In this document: positions 9,057 through 17,240 of the stretch, in pieces | Position numbering within the stretch: the first letter of the stretch is position 1 | How the letters are laid out: each line of letters opens with the position of its first letter | From: Ectothiorhodospiraceae bacterium BW-2 | GTDB lineage: Bacteria; Pseudomonadota; Gammaproteobacteria; Thiohalomonadales; Thiohalomonadaceae | Length of the DNA stretch: 64,000 nucleotides | Assembly: GCA_008375315.1 (NCBI GenBank) | Contig: CP032507.1 | Coordinates: 2,479,001 to 2,543,000, forward strand | Direction of reading: 5' to 3' | The notes under the pieces: model-generated | What the model was told of the DNA's origin: nothing | The model's database searches: none | The model's input: the letters and a program-made list of their open reading frames with translations, nothing else | Translations under genes and position numbers: made by a program

Positions 9057-12000
9057 GTGATACAACTCACCGCCAGCGAACTCCAAGGGAGCAACATCGT
9101 CATCGAAGGGGCTATTTTCGAATATCGACTCAACAACAACCAACTCGAAGCGATACCCTACGGCCTCGCCGACAACGGTAGCCGCCTGCGCAACCAAGTG
9201 AGCCTCACCCTCAACAACCAGACCCAACCGCTCACCCTCAGCCACGACTCCACCTTTCGCCAAACCCTCACCCTCCAACAGGGGCGCAACCAAATCGCCC
9301 TCACCGCCCTCAACAGCAGTGGCACCACCACCACCCCGACCCTAGAACGAACCCTCTTCCCCCCCCAAGGGAGCTTTGCCGGCCAACTGACCTACGGCAG
9401 CGACGCCCAATTAGCCACCCACGCCAAAGTCACCCTCACCGATGCCAAAGGCGATGGCCGCATGACACGCACCGACAGCGACGGGCGCTACCAATTTAGT
9501 GGCCTCATCGCCGGCGAGAGCTACCGCCTCAGCGCCAGCTACTACGCCGATAGCATCAACTACCGCTACACCGACGAACTACTGCTAACCGCTCCGGCCA
9601 ACAGCCGCCTGACTCTCCCGACCCTCAACCTAAGCGCTGTCGAGACCACCTTTACCGGTGCCCCCCTAGTCGTCCTCAACCCACTCATCGCGCCCGATGA
9701 GAACGGCAGCCTCACCTTCAGCGGCCAAATCGCCAACTACGACGCCACCCTCGCCGGTAGCGACCGTCCGGTGACCCTGCTCATCAACGGTCAGAGCGTC
9801 GCCCAACTGACAGTCACCCTAACCGATGGCGTAGGGAGCTTCAGCGGCACCCACACCTTAACCGAAGCCGACAATCAGATCGCCATTCGTGCGACCAACC
9901 TCAACGGCCTCAGCAGCCAAACCCCGCCACAACTCAGTCGCCTCGACCTAACCCACTATGGCGCTATCGGCCTCACCATTAACGCCAGCGGCGGGATCGG
10001 GAGCCAAGGGCGGCTACAGATCTTTAACAGCGCCCAACAGCTAACCGTTGACCGCCAAATTACCCTAACTGGCGAACAGAGCGTTATCGAAATCGATAGA
10101 CTCGCCTACGATAGCTACCACTACCAACTCGCCCTAAACGGCTACCTTAACCAAAGTGGCAACTTTATCGTCAACGAACCGAGCAGAACGGTGACCGCCC
10201 AACTCACTGCCGCCGGTATTGACCTAAGCTGGATTAGCCAGAGCGTCACCCTTCGCCCCTACGCCGAAGACCCCGCACTTGCCCACCTAAGCGGTAACTA
10301 TACCCTAGAGGTACCAACCAGTCGGGTCGCCGGCCTCAACGGCGAGCTAGGTCTTAGCGCCCTTATCAGCCACAACCACAACCTAGGCACACAACAGCTC
10401 ACCCTCAGCCTGCCAACTCAACTGCCACCCCCCCTCAGTAGCAGCGACACCACCACCCGCTATCTGATTCCATTTAACTACCTGCTTGAGCTAGTTGCCG
10501 GAGAGAATCGTTTCAAACTCACCACTACCACCCGTCAGGCCAGTCAAGAGACGCTGCTCGATAGCCTCACCTACCAACCCCAAACGGTCGATCTTAACAA
10601 TCAACCACCGCTAGCCTATGCTGGGGAAGATCAAAGCGTCATCAGTGGCGACCGTTTTACCCTAACCGGCCAAGGTAGCGATAGCGACGGCAGCCTCACC
10701 GCCTACCTATGGCAACAGCTCGATGGCCCCACCCTCCCTCTAAGCGACCCCACCCTCGCCACCATTGAACTGACCGCCCCCACACTCACCGAGCGCCAAT
10801 CCGCCATTTTTGAGCTAACCGTCTTTGATAACCAAAACGGCCAAGGGAGCGATATTGTGATCGTAGAGATTGAGCCTAGACTCACCCTTGCACACCCCTT
10901 TGAACTAATCGCGCAGAGCGATGTGCGACTCAACACCGTCATCGAATCGAACCCCATCACCGTGAGCGGAATTAATGTAGCCGTTCCCCTCACCATTAGC
11001 GGCGGCGAATACCGCATCGACCAAGGCAGCTACACCACCGCCGATGGCAGCGTCACCAACGGCCAAACCGTCACCGTACGCCATACCAGCAGCAGCAGCC
11101 ACAGCAGCCAAACCGACACCATCCTCACCCTCGGCGGCATTAGCGACACCTTCACCACCACCACCCTCGACGACACCACCCCCGACGCCTTCAGCTTTAC
11201 CGACCAAACCGGCGTAGCGCTCACCACCCCAACCGAATCGAACACCCTCACCATTACCGGCCTCAACGCTGCCACCCCCATCAGCATCAGCGGTGGCGAA
11301 TACCGCATCGACAGCGGCAACTACACCACCGAAGCCGGCACTCTCAACAACAACCAAACCGTCACCCTACGCCAAACCAGCGCCTCCAGCTTTAGCACCC
11401 TCACCACCGCCACCCTCACCATCGGCGGCGTCGAAGGGAGCTTCAGCCTCACCACCCTAGCGGCCATCACCGCCCCCGAGGCCTTTAGCTTTAACGACCA
11501 ACAAAATGTCGCCCTCAACAGCGTCATCGAATCGAACCCCATCACCGTCAACGGCATCAACACCGTCTCAACCCTCACCATCAGCGGCGGCGAATACCGC
11601 ATCGACCAAGGCAACTACACCACCGCCGATGGCAGCGTCACCAACGGCCAAACCGTCACCGTACGCCATACCAGCAGCAGCAGCCACAGCAGCCAAACCG
11701 ACACCATCCTCACCATCGGCGGCATTAGCGACACCTTCACCACCACCACCCTCGACGACACCGTTCCCGACGCCTTCAGCTTTATTGCCCAAACCGGCGT
11801 GGCGCTCACCACCCCAACCGAATCGAACACCCTCACCATTACCGGCCTCAACGCTGCCACCCCCATCAGCATCAGCGGTGGCGAATACCGCATCGACAGC
11901 GGCAACTACACCACCGAAGCCGGCACTCTCAACAACAACCAAACCGTCACCCTACGCCAAACCAGCGCCTCCAGCTTTAGCACCCTCACCACCGCCACCC

Positions 12001-14216
12001 TCACCATCGGCGGCGTCGAAGGGAGCTTCAGCCTCACCACCCTAGCGGCCATCACCGCCCCCGAGGCCTTTAGCTTTAACGACCAACAAAATGTCGCCCT
12101 CAACAGCGTCATCGAATCGAACCCCATCACCGTCAACGGCATCAACACCGTCTCAACCCTCACCATCAGCGGCGGCGAATACCGCATCGACCAAGGCAAC
12201 TACACCACCGCCGATGGCAGCGTCACCAACGGCCAAACCGTCACCGTACGCCATACCAGCAGCAGCAGCCACAGCAGCCAAACCGACACCATCCTCACCA
12301 TCGGCGGCATTAGCGACACCTTCACCACCACCACCCTCGACGACACCACCCCCGACGCCTTCAGCTTTACCGACCAAACCGGCGTAGCACTCAGTACGCT
12401 CATCGAGTCGAACACTATCACCGTAGCAGGCATTAACGCCGCCACAGCCATTAGTATCAGCGGTGGGGAGTACAAAATAGACGCCGGCAGCTACACCAGC
12501 ACAGCAGGCACCGTACTGAATGGCCAGACGGTAACGGTGCGCCATACCAGCTCGGCCAGCCACAGCAGCCAAACCGACACCATCCTCACCCTCGGCGGCA
12601 TTAGCGACACCTTCACCACCACCACTCTCGACGACACCACCCCCGACGCCTTCAGCTTTACCGACCAAACCGGCGTAGCGCTCAGTACGCTCATCGAGTC
12701 GAACACTATCACCGTAGCAGGCATTAACGCCGCCACAGCCATTAGTATCAGCGGTGGGGAGTACAAAATAGACGCCGGCAGCTACACCAGCACAGCAGGC
12801 ACCGTACTGAATGGCCAGACGGTAACGGTGCGCCATACCAGCTCGGCCAGCCACAGCAGCCAAACCGACACCATCCTCACCCTCGGCGGCATTAGCGACA
12901 CCTTCACCACCACCACTCTCGACGACACCACCCCCGACGCCTTCAGCTTTACCGACCAAACCGGCGTAGCGCTCAGTACGCTCATCGAGTCGAACACTAT
13001 CACCGTAGCAGGCATTAACGCCGCCACAGCCATTAGTATCAGCGGTGGGGAGTACAAAATAGACGCCGGCAGCTACACCAGCACAGCAGGCACCGTACTG
13101 AATGGCCAGACGGTAACGGTGCGCCATACCAGCTCGGCCAGCCACAGCAGCCAAACCGACACCATCCTCACCCTCGGCGGCATTAGCGACACCTTCACCA
13201 CCACCACCACCCTCGACGACACCACCCCCGACGCCTTCAGTTTTATTGCTCAAACAGGGGTGCCTCGCGCCACAGTCACAGAGTCTAACGCCATTACCGT
13301 ATCGGGTCTTAGTGTTGGGGCAGAGATTAGCGTCATAGGAGGGGAGTACCAAATCGATGGTGGCGGATATAGCGCCATAACCGGTACGGTACAAAACGGC
13401 CAGACGGTACAGCTTCGTCATACCAGCTCGGCCGATTATGCCACCCTAACAACAACCACACTCACCATAGGTGGGGTAGAGGCTAGCTTCTCCACTACTA
13501 CGGAGGCTGAACCTGCTCAACCCGCCACCCGCCCCCTCAACGACACCGGCCTGCTTTGGGGCGGGAACTACCCTAGCGGCAATAACGGTACCTGTATTGG
13601 TGAGACTATTGAGCAACAGGACTGCTCCCACGGTCGCGATGCGCAGGCATTAGCCGGCACCCTGACTAAAGTGGGGGGAGGCCATGGGGGCTTTGACTTC
13701 ACCAAACTGGGTGCTAACGGCGAGCCGCTGGCGATACAAACGGGTGCCTATGATGCTATTAGCGGCAGCGAAGCGGCGGGCACGCTCTGGCGTTGCGTTA
13801 AAGATAATCTCACCGGCCTAATATGGGAGGTCAAAACCGATGATGGCGGGATTCATGATAAAGATAACACCTACCGTTGGGGTGGGGTGACGGCGCTGCT
13901 TAATGGTGATTTTGGTACCCGTTATAACGATTGGGATACGCTGGTTAACGGTAGTAACAGCGAAGCGCTCTGCGGCTTTAGTGACTGGCGGGTGCCTTCG
14001 ATTCGTGAGCTAGAGTCGATTCGCAATCTTAATCGTGCTAATCCTGCGATTGATACTGCCTACTTTCCTAATACGCTGGGCTCGTTTGTCTGGTCGGCTT
14101 CGGCCAATGCCAACTATAGTGACGATGCCTGGGTTGTCTATTTCTACTATGGCAACTCCTACAACGACAACCGTACCAACTCTTACGGTGTGCGGCTGGT
14201 TCGTAGCGGACAGTGA
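9057..14216 (+). CDS. Locus A giant protein, C-terminal part; DGR target VP1
   Basis: The frame is open and homologous from about 8724; the GTG at 9057 is only the first convenient start, so this is the continuation of the 5650 gene (about 2,850 residues joined). Domains in order: a carboxypeptidase-regulatory-like module (VTLTDAKGDGRMTRTDSDG), a PKD-like domain (NNQPPLAYAGEDQSV to SDIVIVEIEP, about 518-605), nine repeats of about 97 residues (about 606-1482) and a DUF1566/Lcl domain (about 1490-1719) beginning RPLNDTGLLWGGNYPSGNN. DUF1566 domains belong to the C-type-lectin-like folds used as DGR variable proteins. The last 45 residues (SFVWSASANANYSDDAW to LVRSGQ) are variable repeat VR1. 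Avd, TR and RT follow directly. Export depends on the signal peptide of the upstream part, so the frameshift matters for function. Confidence 0.82.
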   Translation: MIQLTASELQGSNIVIEGAIFEYRLNNNQLEAIPYGLADNGSRLRNQVSLTLNNQTQPLTLSHDSTFRQTLTLQQGRNQIALTALNSSGTTTTPTLERTLFPPQGSFAGQLTYGSDAQLATHAKVTLTDAKGDGRMTRTDSDGRYQFSGLIAGESYRLSASYYADSINYRYTDELLLTAPANSRLTLPTLNLSAVETTFTGAPLVVLNPLIAPDENGSLTFSGQIANYDATLAGSDRPVTLLINGQSVAQLTVTLTDGVGSFSGTHTLTEADNQIAIRATNLNGLSSQTPPQLSRLDLTHYGAIGLTINASGGIGSQGRLQIFNSAQQLTVDRQITLTGEQSVIEIDRLAYDSYHYQLALNGYLNQSGNFIVNEPSRTVTAQLTAAGIDLSWISQSVTLRPYAEDPALAHLSGNYTLEVPTSRVAGLNGELGLSALISHNHNLGTQQLTLSLPTQLPPPLSSSDTTTRYLIPFNYLLELVAGENRFKLTTTTRQASQETLLDSLTYQPQTVDLNNQPPLAYAGEDQSVISGDRFTLTGQGSDSDGSLTAYLWQQLDGPTLPLSDPTLATIELTAPTLTERQSAIFELTVFDNQNGQGSDIVIVEIEPRLTLAHPFELIAQSDVRLNTVIESNPITVSGINVAVPLTISGGEYRIDQGSYTTADGSVTNGQTVTVRHTSSSSHSSQTDTILTLGGISDTFTTTTLDDTTPDAFSFTDQTGVALTTPTESNTLTITGLNAATPISISGGEYRIDSGNYTTEAGTLNNNQTVTLRQTSASSFSTLTTATLTIGGVEGSFSLTTLAAITAPEAFSFNDQQNVALNSVIESNPITVNGINTVSTLTISGGEYRIDQGNYTTADGSVTNGQTVTVRHTSSSSHSSQTDTILTIGGISDTFTTTTLDDTVPDAFSFIAQTGVALTTPTESNTLTITGLNAATPISISGGEYRIDSGNYTTEAGTLNNNQTVTLRQTSASSFSTLTTATLTIGGVEGSFSLTTLAAITAPEAFSFNDQQNVALNSVIESNPITVNGINTVSTLTISGGEYRIDQGNYTTADGSVTNGQTVTVRHTSSSSHSSQTDTILTIGGISDTFTTTTLDDTTPDAFSFTDQTGVALSTLIESNTITVAGINAATAISISGGEYKIDAGSYTSTAGTVLNGQTVTVRHTSSASHSSQTDTILTLGGISDTFTTTTLDDTTPDAFSFTDQTGVALSTLIESNTITVAGINAATAISISGGEYKIDAGSYTSTAGTVLNGQTVTVRHTSSASHSSQTDTILTLGGISDTFTTTTLDDTTPDAFSFTDQTGVALSTLIESNTITVAGINAATAISISGGEYKIDAGSYTSTAGTVLNGQTVTVRHTSSASHSSQTDTILTLGGISDTFTTTTTLDDTTPDAFSFIAQTGVPRATVTESNAITVSGLSVGAEISVIGGEYQIDGGGYSAITGTVQNGQTVQLRHTSSADYATLTTTTLTIGGVEASFSTTTEAEPAQPATRPLNDTGLLWGGNYPSGNNGTCIGETIEQQDCSHGRDAQALAGTLTKVGGGHGGFDFTKLGANGEPLAIQTGAYDAISGSEAAGTLWRCVKDNLTGLIWEVKTDDGGIHDKDNTYRWGGVTALLNGDFGTRYNDWDTLVNGSNSEALCGFSDWRVPSIRELESIRNLNRANPAIDTAYFPNTLGSFVWSASANANYSDDAWVVYFYYGNSYNDNRTNSYGVRLVRSGQ
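10875..13500 (+). repeat. Nine tandem 97-residue beta repeats within VP1
   Basis: Period 291 or 294 bases. Each repeat has an ESNxITVxGI segment, an ISGGEYxID segment, a GQTVTVRHTSS segment and an LTxGGxSDTFTTTTLDD segment. Repeats 2-3 recur almost identically as repeats 4-5 (period 585), and repeats 6, 7 and 8 are nearly identical to each other, while repeats 1 and 9 are diverged. The pattern indicates recent duplication. Ig-like stalk or spacer modules are likely. Confidence 0.88.
14079..14216 (+). repeat. Variable repeat VR1 (3' end of VP1)
   Basis: Aligns with the TR without gaps. TR AAT/AAC codons have become TTT, TAT, GAT, GTT, TAT, TAC, TAT, TAC and GAC: 11 changes, all at TR adenines. 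The only other difference is TR G14890 versus C14211, in the codon before the stop. It encodes the end of the DUF1566 domain. Confidence 0.95.
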
Positions 14217-14244
14217 TTTTGATTTTTTTATTTTTATTTTTATT

Positions 14245-14619
14245 ATGAGTCATAACCTACCTATTTGGCGTGATACGCAACGGCTGTTAGTACGGATTGA
14301 GGAGGTGGTGCGCCACTTCCCCCGCTACCATAAATATGCCCTCGGCAGCGATATGCGCCGTCAAGCGATGCGACTAATGCAGTTGCTAATGCGAGCGCTA
14401 CAAGCACAAAACTCGGAGCGAATTGAGCAGGTCAAAGAGCTACAGCTAGCGATAGGGGAGATGAAGGTAATGATTCAGACAGCCAAAGAGCTACAAGCGT
14501 TTCAACATTTTGCCCAATTTGAAGAGCTATCGCTATTGGCTGTCACAATAGGACGACAGAGCGGTGGTTGGTTAAACAAGCTCTCTAGCAGAGCACAGCC
14601 AGAACAGGGAGGGGGCTAA
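14245..14619 (+). CDS. avd: Avd-like DGR accessory protein
   Basis: 124 residues from the ATG at 14245. Mostly alpha-helical, with the signature region HFPRYHKYALGSDMRRQAM typical of the Avd/S23-like four-helix-bundle family. In characterised DGRs a pentameric Avd binds the reverse transcriptase and TR RNA and is required for template-primed cDNA synthesis. It lies 28 bases after the VP1 stop and directly before the TR, the standard order. No Shine-Dalgarno is visible, since the spacer is nearly pure T, so translation may rely on coupling to VP1 or on an A/U-rich leader. The basic C-terminal part (KLSSRAQPEQGGG) is probably flexible. Confidence 0.88.
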   Translation: MSHNLPIWRDTQRLLVRIEEVVRHFPRYHKYALGSDMRRQAMRLMQLLMRALQAQNSERIEQVKELQLAIGEMKVMIQTAKELQAFQHFAQFEELSLLAVTIGRQSGGWLNKLSSRAQPEQGGG

Positions 14620-14624
14620 CTTTG

Positions 14625-14798
14625 ATGGCCTCTCATCTCTGGCGTGCTGAGTTCACTGTGCGCCGCTGGAGCCGGTTCGATAACTATCGACGGCATCAAC
14701 AGGGTGCCCCTCTCTACCCCTCGGGATGGGACGGGCGCGAGCAATACCAGCGGCTAAGGCTCGAATGTCTGGTCGGCTTCGGCCAATGCCAACAATAG
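14625..14798 (+). CDS. 57-residue ORF between avd and TR, unknown
   Basis: ATG at 14625, five bases after the avd stop, GAGGGGG a little upstream; ends at a TAG inside the TR. The protein starts MASHLWRAEFTVRRWSRFDN and is rich in Arg, Trp and Tyr, which looks protein-like up to the TR edge. It may be a remnant of a longer gene cut by the TR, or part of the non-coding TR transcript. I recognise no family. Confidence 0.3.
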   Translation: MASHLWRAEFTVRRWSRFDNYRRHQQGAPLYPSGWDGREQYQRLRLECLVGFGQCQQ

Positions 14799-14895
14799 TG
14801 ACAATGCCTGGAATGTCAATTTCAACAATGGCAACTCCAACAACAACAACCGTACCAACTCTTACGGTGTGCGGCTGGTTCGTAGCGGAGAGTGA
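14758..14895 (+). ncRNA. DGR template repeat (TR) and template RNA
   Basis: 138 bases matching VR1 and VR2. It is rich in AAT and AAC codons in the VR frame, the usual TR design that lets adenine mutagenesis reach many residues without creating stop codons. It ends with the IMH* version of the 3' segment (TAGCGGAGAGTGAT), against TAGCGGACAGTGAT in both VRs. The functional RNA probably extends into avd on one side and RT on the other. The VR reading frame has no start here, so it is a template rather than a gene. Confidence 0.93.
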
Positions 14896-14902
14896 TACTC
14901 GG

Positions 14903-16360
14903 GTGGCGTTTGACTACAGCTCACTCTACCATGCGTGGTTAGCGTGTCGGCGCCGGAAACGGCGCTCACCCCAAGCACAGCGTTATGAGGTCTATCTGTT
15001 AGATAACCTCGCAACGGCAGTGCAAGCTCTGCAACGAGGCACTTGGAGACCTAGCCGCTCTGTCGTTTTTGTTACCACTCACCCCAAAGCAAGGGAGATT
15101 CACGCCGCCCCCTACGCCGACCGAGTGATACACCACTGGCTGGTTCCACGGCTAGAGCGGCTATATGAGCCGATATTGATTGACGACCTCTACTCCAATC
15201 GGCGCAACAAAGGGAGCCATACCGCCGTTGTCAGACTGCAACACTTCATGCGTAGCGTCAATAACCAAGCACAACCAGCAGCAGGCGGCGGCTACTACCT
15301 GCAGCTCGATATTCGCAACTTTTTTCATAGCATCGATAAAGTGAGACTATTCCAACTGTTGCAACACCGTCTTGCGCGGTCAGTGAAAGCCAAACTCTTA
15401 ACCGTCGTAGAGGCAGAGCGTCTTCGCGACCTGTCGCACCACATCCTCAAACCCCATGTCGGCCGCGAAGCGCGTTGGGTCGGCCCCCCTCAGGCGCGTT
15501 ACCAAGTGCCAGCGCATAAACGGCTAGAGTCTGTCGCCGAAGGTAAGGGCCTGCCGATTGGCAATCTCACTAGCCAGTTCTTTGCTAATGTCTATCTCAA
15601 CGAGCTAGACCAATTTATCAAACATCAACTCAAATGCCGTCACTACATCAGATATGTCGATGACTTTATTCTGCTCCACCCTGACAGAGGGCAACTACAG
15701 CAGTGGCAACACGCCATCAGCGACTTTTTGGCTAAACGGCTGCAGTTACAACTAAAAGCGTCGCCACCGCTTCGGCCGATTCATAACGGTGCCGACTTTT
15801 TAGGCTATATCGTTCGCCCCCACTACCTACTCGTGCGGCGACGAGTTATTGGCCATTTACGACAAAAACTCTACCGCTGGCAGCAACAGAATCTACTAAA
15901 CAGCCCCCAAAGCGGCCAACGACTACGACTCTCGCCCCCCCAGCGCGAATCGTTACGAGCGCTGCTAGCGAGCTACTTAGGCCACTTTCGCCACGCATCG
16001 AGCCACCGCTTAATCGCCTCCCTATTTGAACAGCGCTACCGCTGGCTCTCGCTGCTATTTTATTATCGGGAGGGACGCCTAACCCCCCTTTGGCAACCAC
16101 AACAGGTGAGCAGCTATCGTAGCCAAGTGCGCTACTTCCGGCGCACCTACCCCTATAGCGAACTCACTATCCAACGAGGCAGCGAGTTTGACCACTTTCA
16201 GCCCCTAGTCACTGCCCCTAGTCTGTCGCGCTCACCCTTTACGATGGTGCGCCATATTCATGTCATTGAGTCAGGCTATCTTCGCGGCGGGCTAAAACGA
16301 CGCCAAATCCACTTTATCGACACTCACCTAGGAGTAAATCTATGTTCCCTGCAACCGTAA
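14903..16360 (+). CDS. DGR reverse transcriptase
   Basis: About 485 residues from a GTG at 14903, the first plausible start after the TR; the frame is also open back to 14726 through the TR, but that part is template. RT motifs: DRVIHHWLVPRL (74-84), LQLDIRNFFHSID with catalytic Asp136, GLPIGNLTSQFFANVYLNEL (216-235) with the SQ in place of the SP of other RTs, a DGR hallmark, and YVDD (251-254) with the catalytic Asp pair. It would copy TR RNA with A-specific infidelity together with Avd. The roughly 200 residues after the palm are basic and longer than the thumb of compact DGR RTs, with repeated RYRW/YFRR patches. The last 19 bases overlap the VP2 start, so RT and VP2 are translationally linked. 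Confidence 0.93.
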   Translation: MAFDYSSLYHAWLACRRRKRRSPQAQRYEVYLLDNLATAVQALQRGTWRPSRSVVFVTTHPKAREIHAAPYADRVIHHWLVPRLERLYEPILIDDLYSNRRNKGSHTAVVRLQHFMRSVNNQAQPAAGGGYYLQLDIRNFFHSIDKVRLFQLLQHRLARSVKAKLLTVVEAERLRDLSHHILKPHVGREARWVGPPQARYQVPAHKRLESVAEGKGLPIGNLTSQFFANVYLNELDQFIKHQLKCRHYIRYVDDFILLHPDRGQLQQWQHAISDFLAKRLQLQLKASPPLRPIHNGADFLGYIVRPHYLLVRRRVIGHLRQKLYRWQQQNLLNSPQSGQRLRLSPPQRESLRALLASYLGHFRHASSHRLIASLFEQRYRWLSLLFYYREGRLTPLWQPQQVSSYRSQVRYFRRTYPYSELTIQRGSEFDHFQPLVTAPSLSRSPFTMVRHIHVIESGYLRGGLKRRQIHFIDTHLGVNLCSLQP

Positions 16361-16863
16361 TCATAGCCCTGCTAATGCTACTGCCCCTCTCGCTACAGGC
16401 GGTGACCTGCAATAACTCAGCCCTCCCACCTTCGACCCCCGATAGCCAATTTACCGTTCATGGCGATGGTACCGTCACCGATACCGTCACCGGCTTGATG
16501 TGGAAGCAGTGTGTTGAGGGGCTCAGTGGCGGCGACTGCTCGACCGGCAGTGCGCAAACCTTCACTTGGCAAGGTGCGCTGCAACGCCCAGCGTCGCTCA
16601 ATGTGGGGGGTGGCTTTGCCGGTTATACCGATTGGCGTCTGCCTAATCTAAACGAGTTGCTGTCATTGGTGGAAACTTGTCGCAACTCTCCGGCCATTAA
16701 TAATGTGGTATTTCCTAATACGCCTAGCTCGTATGTCTGGTCGGCTTCGGCCAATGCCAACGTTAGTGACTTTGCCTGGCGTGTCTATTTCAACAATGGC
16801 AACTCCAACAACAACTTCCGTCCCTACTCTTACGGTGTGCGGCTGGTTCGTAGCGGACAGTGA
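16342..16863 (+). CDS. Small secreted DUF1566 protein, DGR target VP2
   Basis: 173 residues; the ATG at 16342 follows TAGGAGTAAATCT and gives a signal peptide (MFPATVIIALLMLLPLSLQA). A single DUF1566 domain fills the rest: DGDGTVTDTVTGLMWKQC, FAGYTDWRLPNLNELLSL, FPNTPSSYVWSASA and the closing YGVRLVRSGQ. The final 46 residues are variable repeat VR2. The start lies inside the RT end. It resembles the DUF1566 tail of VP1 and the small gene at 57375. Probably exported to the periplasm, surface or medium, where the diversified face can contact ligands. Confidence 0.9.
   Translation: MFPATVIIALLMLLPLSLQAVTCNNSALPPSTPDSQFTVHGDGTVTDTVTGLMWKQCVEGLSGGDCSTGSAQTFTWQGALQRPASLNVGGGFAGYTDWRLPNLNELLSLVETCRNSPAINNVVFPNTPSSYVWSASANANVSDFAWRVYFNNGNSNNNFRPYSYGVRLVRSGQ
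16726..16863 (+). repeat. Variable repeat VR2 (3' end of VP2)
   Basis: Gap-free match to the TR. TR codons become TAT, GTT, TTT, CGT, TAT, TTC, CCC and TAC: 12 changes, every one at a TR adenine. The first base of the block (A16726 against G14758) and the IMH base (C16858 against G14890) also differ. The mutated codon set overlaps that of VR1 only partly, so the two VRs were diversified independently. Confidence 0.95.
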
Positions 16864-17068
16864 TTTTGATTTTTTATTTTTTATCCTTTGCTACTGCTGT
16901 GGCGATGGGGGTATGGTTGGGCGGTTTTTCTCGTCTCCTTGCTCATGCCTATACTGAAAAGAGCGCTACTAACCTCTCGCCCCTCTTTGGCCTCATTGAG
17001 TAGGGGCGAGTTTCAAACCCGCCCTGACACGCCGTTAGTTACCGAAAATCGTTTGGGCATTAGAAATA
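16864..17068. other. Intergenic region between DGR and array
   Basis: Begins with a T-rich run like that after VR1. Around 17003-17060 it has a diverged version of the palindromic block found upstream of every Rpn gene (GGGGCGAGTTT facing AAACCCGCCC, then the ACGCCGTTAGTTACC segment). No gene supported. Confidence 0.6.
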
Positions 17069-17240
17069 GTGTCATCCCGACGAATCAACGAATCGCTCCA
17101 AACCCGAGTATAAAGCTATAAAGCTATGGCAATGCAATGATTGGGAACAGGTTATCTGCATTGTCGGGCTGGTTTCGTAGAGACTGGTTTCAGGTTTCGT
17201 GGCCATGACCGCCTAAAAAGCACGGTTTGAATCACGCTCC

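Larger units (their letters stand above)
14079..16863 (+). mobile_element. Diversity-generating retroelement (VR1-avd-TR-RT-VR2)
   Basis: Contains every DGR part: a variable repeat at the 3' end of VP1, avd, a template repeat, a reverse transcriptase with a DGR-type SQ motif, and a second target gene with its own variable repeat. TR to VR changes inside the TR are at adenines: 11 substitutions in VR1 and 12 in VR2 by hand alignment. The one shared non-A change sits in the last codons, as expected for an IMH*/IMH difference. In known DGRs TR RNA is copied with adenine-specific errors and the cDNA replaces the VR. Confidence 0.95.

Noticed and set aside
12153-13421. Long antisense frame (422 codons) opposite the VP1 repeats
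   Set aside because: It is low-complexity, repeats with the 291-base period and exists only because of the coding-strand codon bias.
14726-14902. RT start at 14726
   Set aside because: That frame runs through the template repeat and has no RT-like residues before about 14903.
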